Below are positions 47,705-58,633 of a stretch of DNA of 64,000 nucleotides, piece after piece. The DNA comes from Mycocentrospora acerina (lineage: Eukaryota; Ascomycota; Dothideomycetes; Pleosporales): assembly GCA_022701365.1 (NCBI GenBank), contig JAKUHH010000092.1:62001-126000 (forward strand), written 5' to 3'. Made by a program: the position numbers and the translations under genes. Position 1 is the stretch's first letter; each line of letters begins with the position of its first letter. The notes below the pieces were generated by a model. That model made no database searches and had not been told where the DNA came from. It saw only the letters and a program-made list of their open reading frames with translations.

Positions 47705-48315
47705 GACTGAATAAATGATTGGCTGATTAATACAAAATTGCACAAAAAGTGAACGACTCAACACAAAAACACGACGGAAATCAAAAAAAAATCTTTGAGT
47801 GTTGTGGTGCAAGATTGCCGCATGGTATTTAACGCCCCGGCGTAGGGGTTTGTTACGAGAGTTGACTAATTCAACTGTCCTTTTAAGCGCCGAGCCGCGC
47901 CGCATTTTGTGAAAGCGATCCTTAACCAAACAATTAGCGACGAACCAACAAGCCGGGACTCAGGCCCCATAAAAGAATATAAAAATAAGGCCTTACATTG
48001 GATAGCTCCAACGCTATGACTTGCAACAAGAAGCAGAAGACTGTTAGCAATCGAAGCCTAAAATCACACATGTGTCAGCTATAAAAGCACAGCCAGAAGT
48101 GGATTATTCTCTTTAATAGCTGAAGAGTAACATAATAATGGTAAGAAATTGGGTGCTCGTGTGTTGATATACGCAATAGACTATCAGTGCTGGCAAACAT
48201 TGACTTAAATAACTAGGATGACAAATGTTGCCAACGTTGGCATCATGTGGATATCACGCTCTCCTCCCTGCCCGTTTCTTTAACTAGAAACTGAAGCAAA
48301 TATAGGCCTTTGATC
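47705..48315. other. Intergenic between DUF3433 copies 2 and 3
   Basis: 0.6 kb, AT-rich. Holds the copy-2 shared motif (47885-47901) and a TATTTAA box near 47826. No gene. Confidence 0.55.
47885..47901 (-). promoter_or_regulatory. Array-shared upstream motif, copy 2
   Basis: Minus-strand reading GGCGCGGCTCGGCGCTT, 238 bp upstream of ATG 47647. Confidence 0.55.
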
Positions 48316-51300
48316 TTAAGATATCTGTTCGTATTGGTCTTTCCGCTTCTCTATTTGATTAACTCTTACGAGTGGTGATTTCTCGATGCCGATGTGAACT
48401 CTTTCGTCTCTCCACCCAGTAAAACTGCCGTATCCATATCGGGAGCCAATTTTTTCCAGATGCTGGGAACGTTCTTTCTTGTCGAGATGCGACGTGTTCT
48501 TCATATCTTGGACAGCAGTACTAGCTGCGAAGAAGGCAACGAGAGAGCCAATCGACGTCGGAAGACGTGGTAGATATTGACCCGGTCGACGTACGTACAC
48601 TAGAATTGCGACGATGGCATATACGCTCAATATCCCTGCAGATATGGCGAACATGGCTGTTGAAACAAACAGGCGTCGTTCAGGCTTAAGTGTCTTGCCC
48701 TTCCACTCGGGAGCCCTTCCCTTAGCGTAGGGTACGAGCAATCTGTCTTTATTTGTACCCAACCATATTGCGAAGAGTCTGGAGTATGCCTTGTTCAAAG
48801 GACCCAGTATATCGTCAAATTTTGGAACGCCTTGAGCCGGATCGACGAGACGATTGTATCCTCGGCCCTCGCCTCCACTGCGGATAATGAAGTAATTCAT
48901 GAAGTCATCAGCGAAACTATCGTTGTGCCATCCATTTGATTGTAGTGGGAACAGATATTGATTTGATTGACCGATCAAGTTGATAGGAGCGTTGCTGAAT
49001 AGTAGTGATTCGTCCACTTTTGCGGTGTCATTTAGAATGTGATTTTTTGCATTTCGCTGCAACCGCCCATTAGTGTCAACATAAATATTTGCTTGCCCTG
49101 TTACCCAACGCGGGCGGCATTTAATCCATATCGAGTTTTCTTTTTCAAATTCTATAGTCTTGTTACCAGGACATGAGCCTTCGGGATCACGAATCCAACC
49201 CAGAATGATAGATCCCATGCATATTTCCTTTTCCGCTTGTGTTGCATTTGTTCGGGCTCCCAACATGACTGTGAGCTCTGCCGCACTAGGACCCGTCACG
49301 CATTTACTTTCATTAGATGCTTTGATAGGACCGGGACGTAAATAAATGTTATCTCGATTGGTGCATTGAATTCCAGTGGAACCGTTGAATATCGTGATAT
49401 TGAAAAACAAATTCAAATGTGGATCTGCATTGGGACTGGCCACGTTTGATACAGCCTGGAAATCACGGCCTATCTCCAGTTCAGTACAATCCAATTCTGC
49501 ACCAATAACTTGAGATTGAGCATTCATATGACTGCCATCGTTGGTAATACTGCTTCCCTCTACAAAAAGTGGAAGATAGAACAAGCTACGATCAGTCCAT
49601 GGCGGCAACGGCGTTCCATGTGTATAGTTGGAGTCTGCGATCAGGAATTGATCTTCGCCATTACCGCCCCGATAGGCACCGGAAGGATGCTCCGAGGAAT
49701 TATAAGGGCCTATGGATCCGTTGATTGGGACAAACTTGGCTTCGTATGGCGGAGACATTATTGAAGGATTTGAAACATCGATCGTTCGTTGCTGGAAGAG
49801 ACCCGCAAAGGAAACGGCAAGTAGGTTTGCCAACAATCCCATAGCACACACAGTAGCAAGTACGAAGTGTTTCGAATGAAGTGCTTTGAACAAGACCAGC
49901 TGAGGAGGTAAAGAACTGTAGTTGACATCGATCGAATGCTTCGCTTGAGCGTTGCCATATCGGAGTTCTTCAAGAGGCTGAAGCATACAGAGGAGGCGAT
50001 TAATCATTACCCATAGTGGCTCAATCAGTGTAGCTAGTACGGTTGGGACAAAACTTTCCACAAGGGTTTGCAAAAATTCATGTGAGGATATGAGAGGGAG
50101 CCCTGCTTGTGCATCAGTAAAAATATAACTAGCAGGTCCCTCCATATAAACTACGGACCTTGGGTTTGGGCCTTGCCAAATATCACAGTGAGAATCACTA
50201 TGAGTCCGACAAATAAACTTATGAGAAGAGACAGCACCGAAGAACTAAATTCCAAGGGCCTCACAGGTTTCTCGGGTTCGAACAAGATTTCTCGGTTTTG
50301 ACTAAGGAGAGTTGATAGCTGAGGTTCAACTTCTTGTTCAGATGTTTTATCTGCGACAACAATACTGATATAGATTGTGAGTAGGTGTTACTTCGCAAAC
50401 CCTTAGCAAGACAAGAACTAACCGAGTTATAGTGTCATCTCCGATCAGCTGATATCGATTATTGCTCAAGGCCTTTTCCAGGGCCTTGTCAGTGCAGCGA
50501 TCGAGATTCTGGAAATTAGATAGTAGGGATTCGTCATTAGCAACCAAGGCCATTACACCTGCCATAGTGCTTGGATTTGAGTGGAGCGTTGTGACTTTCG
50601 TTAGTGACAGATACCAAATGAAAATCGTTATGATTGATACTATCGCTAGAAGGCCTTCAACCATGTGAACAAATACTGGTTTGAGGACTACAGCTTCTTC
50701 AGTAGAGTGAATCTGGCCCGGAATAGTTTCATTAGTGACAAATTCTCTACCCAAAATATCTCTCATTGCGCGCGAGAACATGAGTTTGTATGCAGAATCG
50801 TAAGACTTGCTGAGTACCTCCCAGTCTAGATACTCTTCCAGAGGCCGTTTTTCGGCAGCAACTGCTAGACCGACCATGGGTGAGAGGCTATCTAGACCGG
50901 AAGAGTCGACCGCTAAGCTCAAGTTGGTCCCTGCAACAGTGTCTGCATACTTGGGAGTAGACTTTGCAGGTAGCACATCTGCCCTTACTTCCCTTGATAT
51001 TAATCCGGCGAACATTAGTGTTTCAAACCAAGCCGAGTTAAACATAGCGCTTGGAAGCGACTCCTTTTCACCTGTGGGGTCGACCTTCAGCGATTTCAGA
51101 CTTACCGCATCCACGGTAGCATTTACATGCTGTTGGTAATACTCAGGCCAGCAGAATATAGCTGTGACATTGTTGGGCGGGTCTTCAGCTCGGACCTTGT
51201 TGCGCTGGAATGCTGCGTAGAAGGTATGGTTGTTGGTTTTTGGACAATTGAAATTCAAATCGTAATTTTTGTCACCGCTCGGATCCCTGTTCAGTTTATA

Positions 51301-52399
51301 TCAGCTCATACAATTCATTTGATTTTCATTTAACCCTACCAGTAGCCAACATGCATGCCAGTGAATTCTCGGGGTTGGAAAAGCTCATTAGGATCTGTAT
51401 CTATCGGGCTCATCATATATTAGTCCATATTAAGTCTTGTGTCTTCTAATGACTTACTCATTGTGTCATTTCCATCAAGGCCCAGATTAAAGGAGCATCC
51501 GTCAGTGCTGTTCGCGACAAGGCTATTGGTGGAAGTCCTAGCTTGTATTGCTTGTTCACATTGCAAGTCCACGCTGCACATCATTGTTGGAGCACTCCAA
51601 CTTTTTCCAGATATTTTTTCATTCGAGAGCTCTGAAGAGGGTCGGAAAGGTGCTAGTGTATAGTTGCGAGCCATGTATTGCGTAAGTGTCTCGTTCAGCA
51701 TCGCTATTGCATAAGTCGACTGCGCATATGAGAACGATATGTTCGAGAGCTGTTCATGATCGGGGATGAATGACGTAGATATAACGAAGGGCAAAGTGCG
51801 AGCCCTTGTGATTGTCTTCGTAGAAAATATACCTGCCGATGCAGGGACAACACCTAGTGTCACGAAAAGGAAGGCTAAAGAGGTCCAAAATACCGACCAG
51901 TGTCTATTTACACTTAGTGATATTCCAAAATGTTTGCCGTTCAACTTCACCTTTTTGAGAATGCTCTGAAAGGGACCAAAGGGCCAAATTCAAAGGGATA
52001 TTGAAGCAGCAAAGAGTCACTCCCTAAAGCCCCATTTTTCTTACTCAACTGATGGTACGGCTCGAACCTCTTTGCTTCTAGATCAATCCATGACCAGTAG
52101 ATGCTGTATATGACAGCAACAACTGTGGGAAGGTATAGATATTGAAACGTCTGGATCAACGGAAGATCACTAATTTTCGGTGCGAAAATGATGCCACTAT
52201 TCATTTTGCTCTTAGTGAGTTCAACTTGAAGTAGAAGAATCAATAACCAGGATGTTATTAAAACGAAGCTGAGGTTCAACGTTCGAAGAGCTGGAGGTTT
52301 CCAAAACCGGGACTCTGTCAAAGTTGAGTATCATTTCAAAATCTAGGTAAATTAAGATGACGTACCATGGCGTTTTCTCTTGCTTATAAGATATTTCAT
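48316..52399 (-). CDS. DUF3433 multi-pass membrane protein, array copy 3
   Basis: Third paralogue. ATG 52399 opens MKYLISKRKRH, which joins across an intron with a GTACGT donor to ESRFWKPPALRTLN. Then IFAPKISDLPL, YLPTVVAVIYSIYWSWID, KRFEPYHQLSKKNGALG, RHWSVFWTSLAFLFVTLGVV. A glycosylated outside domain follows in exons down to about 50400, with one additional intron near 51330-51420 compared with copy 1. Then come the linker with KPVRPLEFSSSV and an uninterrupted second half (about 50140-48316) containing PTVLATLIEPLWVMINRLL, HSIDVNYSSLPPQLVLFKAL, YVRRPGQYLPRLPTS and VQDMKNTSHLD. The second half is closest to copy 1 by eye. Function unknown; plasma-membrane or endomembrane location is inferred from spans and N-glycosylation sites. 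Confidence 0.84.
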
Positions 52400-53296
52400 T
52401 GCGATATCTCAATCAGATAGTTTCAGTTCATATACAGATACGATTTTGTGAGCCGAATGCTGTGCCTGGAGCAAATGATTGCTTGATGAATGAAAGAATG
52501 TATTTAAAATCAAGCATGGAAATATGTCAAAGCAGCCTTTAGTTTCACAACTATCGCCTGGCAACATGATGGGTCAATATCGTATTATTCATATACCATA
52601 GCGTACGCTTATTGTAGTACAGACCCATAGTAAGCAATTACGCGCCGACCGCGCCTCTCTGAAAATACTTTACCTTTCTGTTTGAAACCTACAGCCAAAC
52701 CTCTAGCGTCGATTTATTATCTCCCTCAATTGCAGTTGGGTCAGGAGATTTGCCCTTGTAGGTGCTAATTCACAGTCCAAATGACTGCATTACTCATGTT
52801 GTCAAAAAGTAAGGCTGTTTACATATATAACTTTGCACAAATTCATGGTACGCTGGTTCTTTTATGAATAGGTAATTGAACATGAAATAGTAGAGTTGTG
52901 CTGAGGAATACTATATGATGCAGCTGAAATGCAACCACGCTGTTGTGAATTTCCTATGATGCAGGGATTCGCGTGGTAGCAACGGCTACAGTCTTTTGAT
53001 TTGTGTGCGTTAGGCAAATTCAGACCACCTGGCATAGACTCCGCCTCTTGGCCATACGTCATCTGTAGGTCAAGATACAGTCATACAACTAGGATAACAG
53101 GCGGGGGCTGAAACTTGATCCACATGAACTTTAGCATCGATGTCGTTATCTAACTCCCTGCGTCAACCATGCTGTATAAAGATACCTGGGCAATGCAGAA
53201 GAGTTTGCGTTGGGTCTCGAATTGTGTCGACTACTTGAATGCGCCGAGCTCTCGTCTCCTGCAGATACAATTAGCAAATCGGAGTGAAGGCACGGA
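52400..53296. other. Upstream region of DUF3433 copy 3
   Basis: 0.9 kb, AT-rich. Contains the copy-3 shared motif (52640-52655) and a TATTTAA near 52500. No gene seen. Confidence 0.55.
52640..52655 (-). promoter_or_regulatory. Array-shared upstream motif, copy 3
   Basis: Minus-strand reading GGCGCGGTCGGCGCGT, 241 bp upstream of ATG 52399; one base shorter than in the other two copies. Confidence 0.55.
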
Positions 53297-54496
53297 CTAC
53301 GCAGCTACTTGCCACCACATCTTAAAATCGACAGTTCCTACGTCAATGCCCAAATCTTTCAGCGTACTCGTATCAAGATGACAATCAAAAGGCCGTACAG
53401 TGCCATCTTTAGGCTCCTCTTCTGGTTTGAAAGGCTCCATTCCATCAAGTGGAAGACACATTATGTCAGCGAAGGTCTGGCAAATCTGCCATTTTGTCAT
53501 CTGGTCTTCCGAGCTGAATTGGAGAATGGTCGGCAGATCACGGTTTCTACGGTAGGATGTAAGTAGGAGCAAGAGAATCTCACTTGGATGACATACTCAT
53601 TCGCGGGGTCTAAGTACAGTTTCGAGATATCGCGACAGACTCTACCGACGTCCTGCGTATTTGTGGGAAATCGGAGAGCGTAGTCATCCATCTTGATCTT
53701 TGGCTGACCTCCCTTCTGGGATGCCCAGAGCTGTGACATAAGCATATTGACAGCGCTCTCTTTCGGCTCATCGCAAGACCCATATAATATTGGGACTCGC
53801 AAGACAGCCACTCTGTTTTTAGTGATTGCTTGACTAGCTACATCCAAAACAGCTTTCTCGCCGTCGAGTTTAGTCTGGCCATACCTGCAGTGATTCATGG
53901 TCAGTGAAGATCTTACGCGGGTGAAATAATACTTTGAAAGCCTTTTGAATGCCGGTCTTCCGAGAAGCCTCGCAAGCAAGATGAGAAAGTCAAATTAAAT
54001 AATAATCTTGACTAGTATCGTTATTATATTCACAAACTTACACGTTAGGCGGGGCTGGTTTGGAGCTTGTTTTGTATGGAGCTTCTCCAGGGCGACCAGA
54101 GAAGACGTAGTCGGTCGAGATGTAGATGAGAAGTATTCCTCGGACAGTCGTCGCTTCTGCAATATCTCTACTAGAATCCACATTCAACTTTTTGGCAGCA
54201 TCTGGGTTTGATGTGCATGAATCAGGGAATCGATTGGCTGCACAATGTACAACAACGTTTGGCTTCACTTCATCCAACACTCGCTCGATATCGCTTCGAT
54301 CCAAGACATCAAGTTTGATGACTTCTGGGGGATTGACCCGACTAAGGCCGGTCCCAATAGACTTCCAGCCATCCAGAAAGAATTGTCTCTGTACCTGTCG
54401 GCCAAGAAGACCACTGGCTTCACTACATGGTCAGCCAGTGACTTGGAGTAGATAGGGGTCGAATTCACCTCCGGTGACTAACACAGTCCGTGTCAT
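53297..54496 (-). CDS. MAT2B-like NAD(P)-binding reductase (RmlD family)
   Basis: Extended-SDR protein of the dTDP-4-dehydrorhamnose reductase/MAT2B group; in animals MAT2B is the regulatory subunit of methionine adenosyltransferase. ATG 54496 gives MTRTVLVTG, and a first intron (donor at 54468, acceptor before 54417) restores the cofactor loop TGASGLLG. Then NVVVHCAANRFPD, YISTDYVFSG (Ser/Thr of the active site) and, after an intron of about 158 bp, YGQTKLDGE (catalytic YxxxK). The substrate-domain block is PILYGSCDEPKESAVN, and the last exon has LPTILQFSSEDQMTKWQI. The final intron uses a GTATGT donor inside ANE. Whether it reduces a sugar nucleotide or only binds AdoMet synthetase is not decidable here. 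It is divergent from CFIm25 with 239 bp between starts. Confidence 0.86.
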
Positions 54497-54735
54497 ACTG
54501 CTCGATCAAATCAATAAGAGGCCTTTGTTGTCTCTCTTGCAAATGTGATGGTTGACAAAAGATCGACGCTGGAGGAGATGGGTACCTGGGAGAGCTCTAA
54601 AGTGAGGAGACCAATCGCGTTGATTGGAGCTTACGTGATGTGCTGCGCTACTGATCCCTGCCGTAGCTCCGTGGCTCGCGCGACTTGTCGCGACTCTCTG
54701 TACTTTCACATAACAAGCATAAACAAGCACACAAC

Positions 54736-55701
54736 ATGTCGACTATAACACAGCAAGCTTCACAAAGCTCATACCCGTATGTAAAAGGAGCGATATATCT
54801 CTTATTAGTTACTAATTCCTTACTAGCCCCACTCTTCCCAAGGACTTTAATGCCAACCAACCCAAGACTATCCGCCTATACCCTCTCAGCAACTACACAT
54901 TTGGCACCAAAGATGGCCAGCCAGAAGAGGATCCATCGGTATTGGCGCGTTTGAAGCGACTGGAGGAGCACTACCAGGAACATGGGATGCGCCGGACGTG
55001 CGAGGGCATTCTGGTCTGCCACGAGCACAACCATCCTCACATCCTCATGTTGCAGATTGCAAATGCCTTTTTCAAACTGTGCGTGGATTGGTTTATCTGA
55101 TTGGATAGTCACTAACTTTCTTCAGCCCTGGCGATTACCTCCGCGCCGAAGACGACGAGATTGAAGGCTTCAAGGCGAGACTGAATGAGCGCCTTGCGCC
55201 AGTTGGAACACAATTCACAGGGGAGGGCGTCAACGATGAGTGGCAAGTTGGCGACACACTTGCACAGTGGTGGCGACCGAACTTTGAGACATTCATGTAT
55301 CCCTTTATACCTGCACACGTTACCAGGCCAAAGGAATGCAAAAAGCTCTATTTCATCCAGCTTCCTCGCAGCAGTACGTCTCAGTGTGCAAACAAGAAGC
55401 AGTATTTTCTAACGCCACCGCAGAAGTGCTCAGCGTCCCGAAGAACATGAAACTCTTGGCTGTTCCGTTGTTTGAATTGTACGACAACACAGCACGCTAT
55501 GGACCACAGCTCTCAGCTATCCCACACTTGCTCTCACGCTACAACTTTGAATTTGTCGACGAAGATGGCAATGTCGCGGCAGTAACACCAGGTGTTGGAC
55601 CACCAGAGGGCCACGTGCAAACAAAGGTCCTAGCAGGAGGCGAGGATGTGAAGATGGAGCAGAATGGAGAGGAAACGTCAAGCGACATTACCTTGTCGTA
55701 G
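54736..55701 (+). CDS. Cleavage factor Im 25-kDa subunit (NUDT21 family)
   Basis: Nuclear RNA-binding Nudix-fold protein that recognises UGUA in pre-mRNA 3' ends and steers poly(A) site choice. Four exons, 54736-54776, 54827-55078, 55126-55373 and 55424-55701, sum to 819 nt (272 aa; human NUDT21 is 227). Motifs: IRLYPLSNYTFG, MRRTCEGILVCHEH (RNA contact region), HILMLQIANAFFKLPG, the degenerate Nudix box, WWRPNFETFMYPFIPAHVTRPKE, and LLAVPLFELYDN. As in the family, the catalytic Nudix glutamates are not preserved, so it should bind but not hydrolyse. After LLSRYNFEFVDE it carries a roughly 45-residue acidic/Gly-rich tail not present in the animal protein. Confidence 0.93.
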
Positions 55702-56460
55702 ATTGACCCCATATACCCCTCTCATATCCTTGTTACGAAGACTGATGCATGAAATGGCGTTAGGAGTCTTTTTGGAGGACGTCATGAATTTGAGCTCCGA
55801 CCATTGTTCTCAAAAACTGCAAGATGGGGTGACTTTTCAAACGCAAAGCCACATGTCTATAGAGGTTCTTGTGGGTCGACGACGCTGCTCACCCACAGGT
55901 AGTAAGTATGCTTGACGCAGTGTAATAGAAGGGTTGGTCATTGATCTCAGCACGCCTGTTTATCTCCTCCCTCTTCATCACTGCTCTAGAAAAGACCGTA
56001 CCATAAATTTCCAAGTAGGCAAGTAAATGTATACGCTAGATGGCAATTTTTGAAAACTCCCCCGCCCCCCTACCTTGTCGAATTCCTCTTCCACTCTACT
56101 CTCACAACGCCACACATATTGCCGGCAGACTCGGAAAAAATGTCATAGCAGCCAAAATATGCAATGCAAATGCTAGAACAGGATGATATTTTCAGGTCTT
56201 TTTTCCTTCTTAATTCCTTACAAATCCCATGTACAATGTCGCTACTTCAACCCACCTCCTCGCCTACCACCCTTTTTTATACTTGTACATTCGCCTTCCC
56301 AAAAGGATGGATATGCTCCTCCCTCTTCTCTCTCTTTTCCCCTTTCTCCTCCTCGCTACTATTCTTCTATCCATACCATTCTTCCACCCATCTACCTATA
56401 CTCTCCCCTCGAACCTATCCTTGATTTGACATCCCACCATACCATACCATTCCATCATTA

Positions 56461-56484
56461 TCAATCAATCAATCAATCAATCAA
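56461..56484. repeat. AATC tetranucleotide microsatellite
   Basis: Six TCAA/AATC units. Confidence 0.85.
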
Positions 56485-56678
56485 TTATTTATTCACGCAC
56501 CCACTCCTAGTCACCTATCGATGTCGACAAGTACATTAGCCAAGCTTCTTTCTTTACTTCTCTTGCCTGGAGATTTAAACGGGATCAGGAGGAAGGGAGT
56601 AGAGGAAGCAGTTGGACGTAGAATTGACATTGGCAAAGTAGGAGAAGAGGGTAAGGAAAGTGGAAAGTAAAGAGGAGA

Positions 56679-56770
56679 GAAGAAGAAGAAGAAGAAGAAG
56701 AAGAAGAAGAAGAAGAAGAAGAAGAAGAAGAAGAAGAAGAAGAAGAAGAAGAAGAAGAAGAAGAAGAAGA
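56679..56770. repeat. Long uninterrupted AAG tract (about 30 units)
   Basis: About 92 bp of pure AAG, purine-only on the plus strand, preceded by another 100 bp of purine-rich sequence. Suited to triplex (H-DNA) formation and likely length-polymorphic. Confidence 0.9.
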
Positions 56771-57502
56771 CCAGGATTCATCGAATTCACAAAAATTTAA
56801 ATTTCGCTCTTTGATTTGTTCGAGACAATCAGTCAAATAGACTTCGTATGACTGAATAGCCAAAGACTAAATTAATACGACTTTCATAATCCTTTCCAGT
56901 TAATACTAAACTACCCATCACTATAGTGACTCCATGTATAATACGTTCATGACGGAAAAAATATCAACCCGATTCCTCAGACCACAACGCCTCTGGGTCA
57001 AACACCTCCGATGGGCCCTCCAGATAAACGTATCCCGGGCGAAGAATCAGGTGTAGAATAACGAGTGTACTGCAGCGTAATTGACAAGTCAAGAGCGAGA
57101 AGTGAAAAGCATAGAACAGCTCGATGCTGGAGTGTCAGTAGATGATGAGTGACGAAGATTCGACGCAGCGGATCCATCAACTGTAAGTGCCGTATAAAAC
57201 GATTGGCTTTCTATCAGCGAGGATTAGCCAAACGTCACCAGGGGAGAAGAATCCACATACTTACCCTCAGAACTAGCATCGCCGTCTGCCAGCTACGCTT
57301 TAACGACGCCATTTCCCTCTCCTCTCCTCTCCCGCCACCTCTCCAACCACCTCCTCTTCCCACCACGATCCGCCACCAAAAGCCCCCGCTCAATAACCGA
57401 ATCAATCCTCAACTGCCCACACTCCCTCCTATACAACCTCTCAACCCGCAGTCTCCCGCGCCCATTAAAAAATACCCCCCTAACAACCCCCTTCACACGC
57501 TG

Positions 57503-58027
57503 CTAGCGCCCCCTCCCCAATTCCCCCCCATCTCCCCTACCACCTCCCTCCGACCCCTCCCCCAGACCCAAATCCAACTCCAACTCCAAATCCATCATCG
57601 GATCCGCCAACCCCTGCACAAACCGCGCAAACGTATGAGCCCTCACAAACCACTCATGCGCCCCAACCATCCCCCTCATCCGATCATACGCCTCAAACAT
57701 ATCAACAAAAACCCGCACACCACCAGGCGCACAAAACGCATACAAAACGGTGAAGAACTCCCGCACGCTGGCGGGGCGCCGCGCCGCTAGATCAGTAACG
57801 AGCAGGTTGTTCGCCGTGTCGATGACGAGCGCGCAGAAGCACTTCCCGGTTCGCCGGAAGGAGGAGGCGTGCAGGCGGGCGATGAAGCCTGGGTGGAAGT
57901 AGGTTTTTAGGATTGCGTCCGGGGGGAGGGACCAGTCTGGGCGGCAGCCTTGGGAGCGCATGAAGGTGTTGTTGAGGTTGGGGCGGTAGTTTTTGCTGGG
58001 TTGGGGGCGGGTGCGGAGGTGGATCAT
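57503..58027 (-). CDS. Unknown protein; frame continues beyond an in-frame TAG
   Basis: I do not recognise this family. ATG 58027 (MIHLRTRPQPSKNY) opens 174 codons to a TAG at 57505-57503. The N-terminal part looks like a real folded domain: GCRPDWSLPPDAILKTYFHP, RTGKCFCALVIDTANNLLVT, FFTVLYAFCAPGGVRVFVDM. The end is low-complexity Gly/Glu/Arg. The same frame stays open for another 69 codons after the TAG (QRVKGVVRGVFFNGRGRL onward) to a second TAG at 57293. It then stays open again to a GTAAGT donor near 57263, and resumes in frame after an acceptor near 57182. Either introns remove the stops, or the gene is decaying, or it simply ends at the first stop. The sense strand is unusually G-rich. 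Confidence 0.55.
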   Translation of the reverse strand: MIHLRTRPQPSKNYRPNLNNTFMRSQGCRPDWSLPPDAILKTYFHPGFIARLHASSFRRTGKCFCALVIDTANNLLVTDLAARRPASVREFFTVLYAFCAPGGVRVFVDMFEAYDRMRGMVGAHEWFVRAHTFARFVQGLADPMMDLELELDLGLGEGSEGGGRGDGGELGRGR

Positions 58028-58633
58028 GGTTGGAGGGGGGTTTGTCAAGTGATGATGATAGTGAATGTTGAAGATGTGAAGTTAGAATAAGAGCGGGTTG
58101 GGTGAGTGGTGGTGAGAATGTACGTGTTGTAGAGACAAAGTCTTTTTTTTAAGAGGGAGATGATCATCGTGACTGCTGCTATGACAGATAGATGGGTAAG
58201 AGCATTCTTTTGGAGAAGTTGATATTGTCCTGTTTCCGGCATGGTTAAGCCCTTCTTTGTTTGGGTGAAGCAAGTCGGATATTCGTGAGTATTCGCTACC
58301 TCTCTCATTCGCCAATCACCGCTACAATAGACGGTAGGGTAGGCAGGAGCACCCCATACAGTCACTCCAATCATTACTCTCAAACACTCCCCACTCGTAA
58401 TACAATGCCAAGATTGTCACTGTCAGTGGCAGCACTCTTCCTCTACAATCAACTCTTTGCGGAGAGAATAAAAAGTACGAGAAACTGAAATTATAACATC
58501 AGTACACTCATGCAGTAACACAAGGTGAAGTGAGTTATTTATTCACAGTGACTTCCCTCCCAACATGCGGAGCCCACCACATCAACAAAAAAAACGCCCA
58601 GCCCATGCAAACGCCGACATTTTTTTCCTTTAC
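58028..58633. other. Intergenic, promoter of the unknown gene and PWP2 3' flank
   Basis: 0.6 kb; no coding signal found. Confidence 0.55.

Larger units (their letters stand above)
55702..57069. other. Non-coding stretch with simple repeats
   Basis: Holds an AATC repeat (56461-56484) and a long AAG tract (56679-56770). CFIm25 and the unknown minus-strand gene converge here. Open frames through the AAG tract are repeat artefacts. Confidence 0.6.

Noticed and set aside
11215..54496. Functional link between SAM decarboxylase and the MAT2B-like gene
   Set aside because: Both touch AdoMet metabolism but are 40 kb apart with unrelated genes between them; coincidence is sufficient.
56575..56863. 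Poly-Ser and poly-Leu minus-strand frames
   Set aside because: Produced solely by the AAG microsatellite.
57149..57790. Plus-strand 213-codon Pro-rich frame
   Set aside because: Antisense of the G-rich unknown gene; composition is only the complement of GGG-rich codons.
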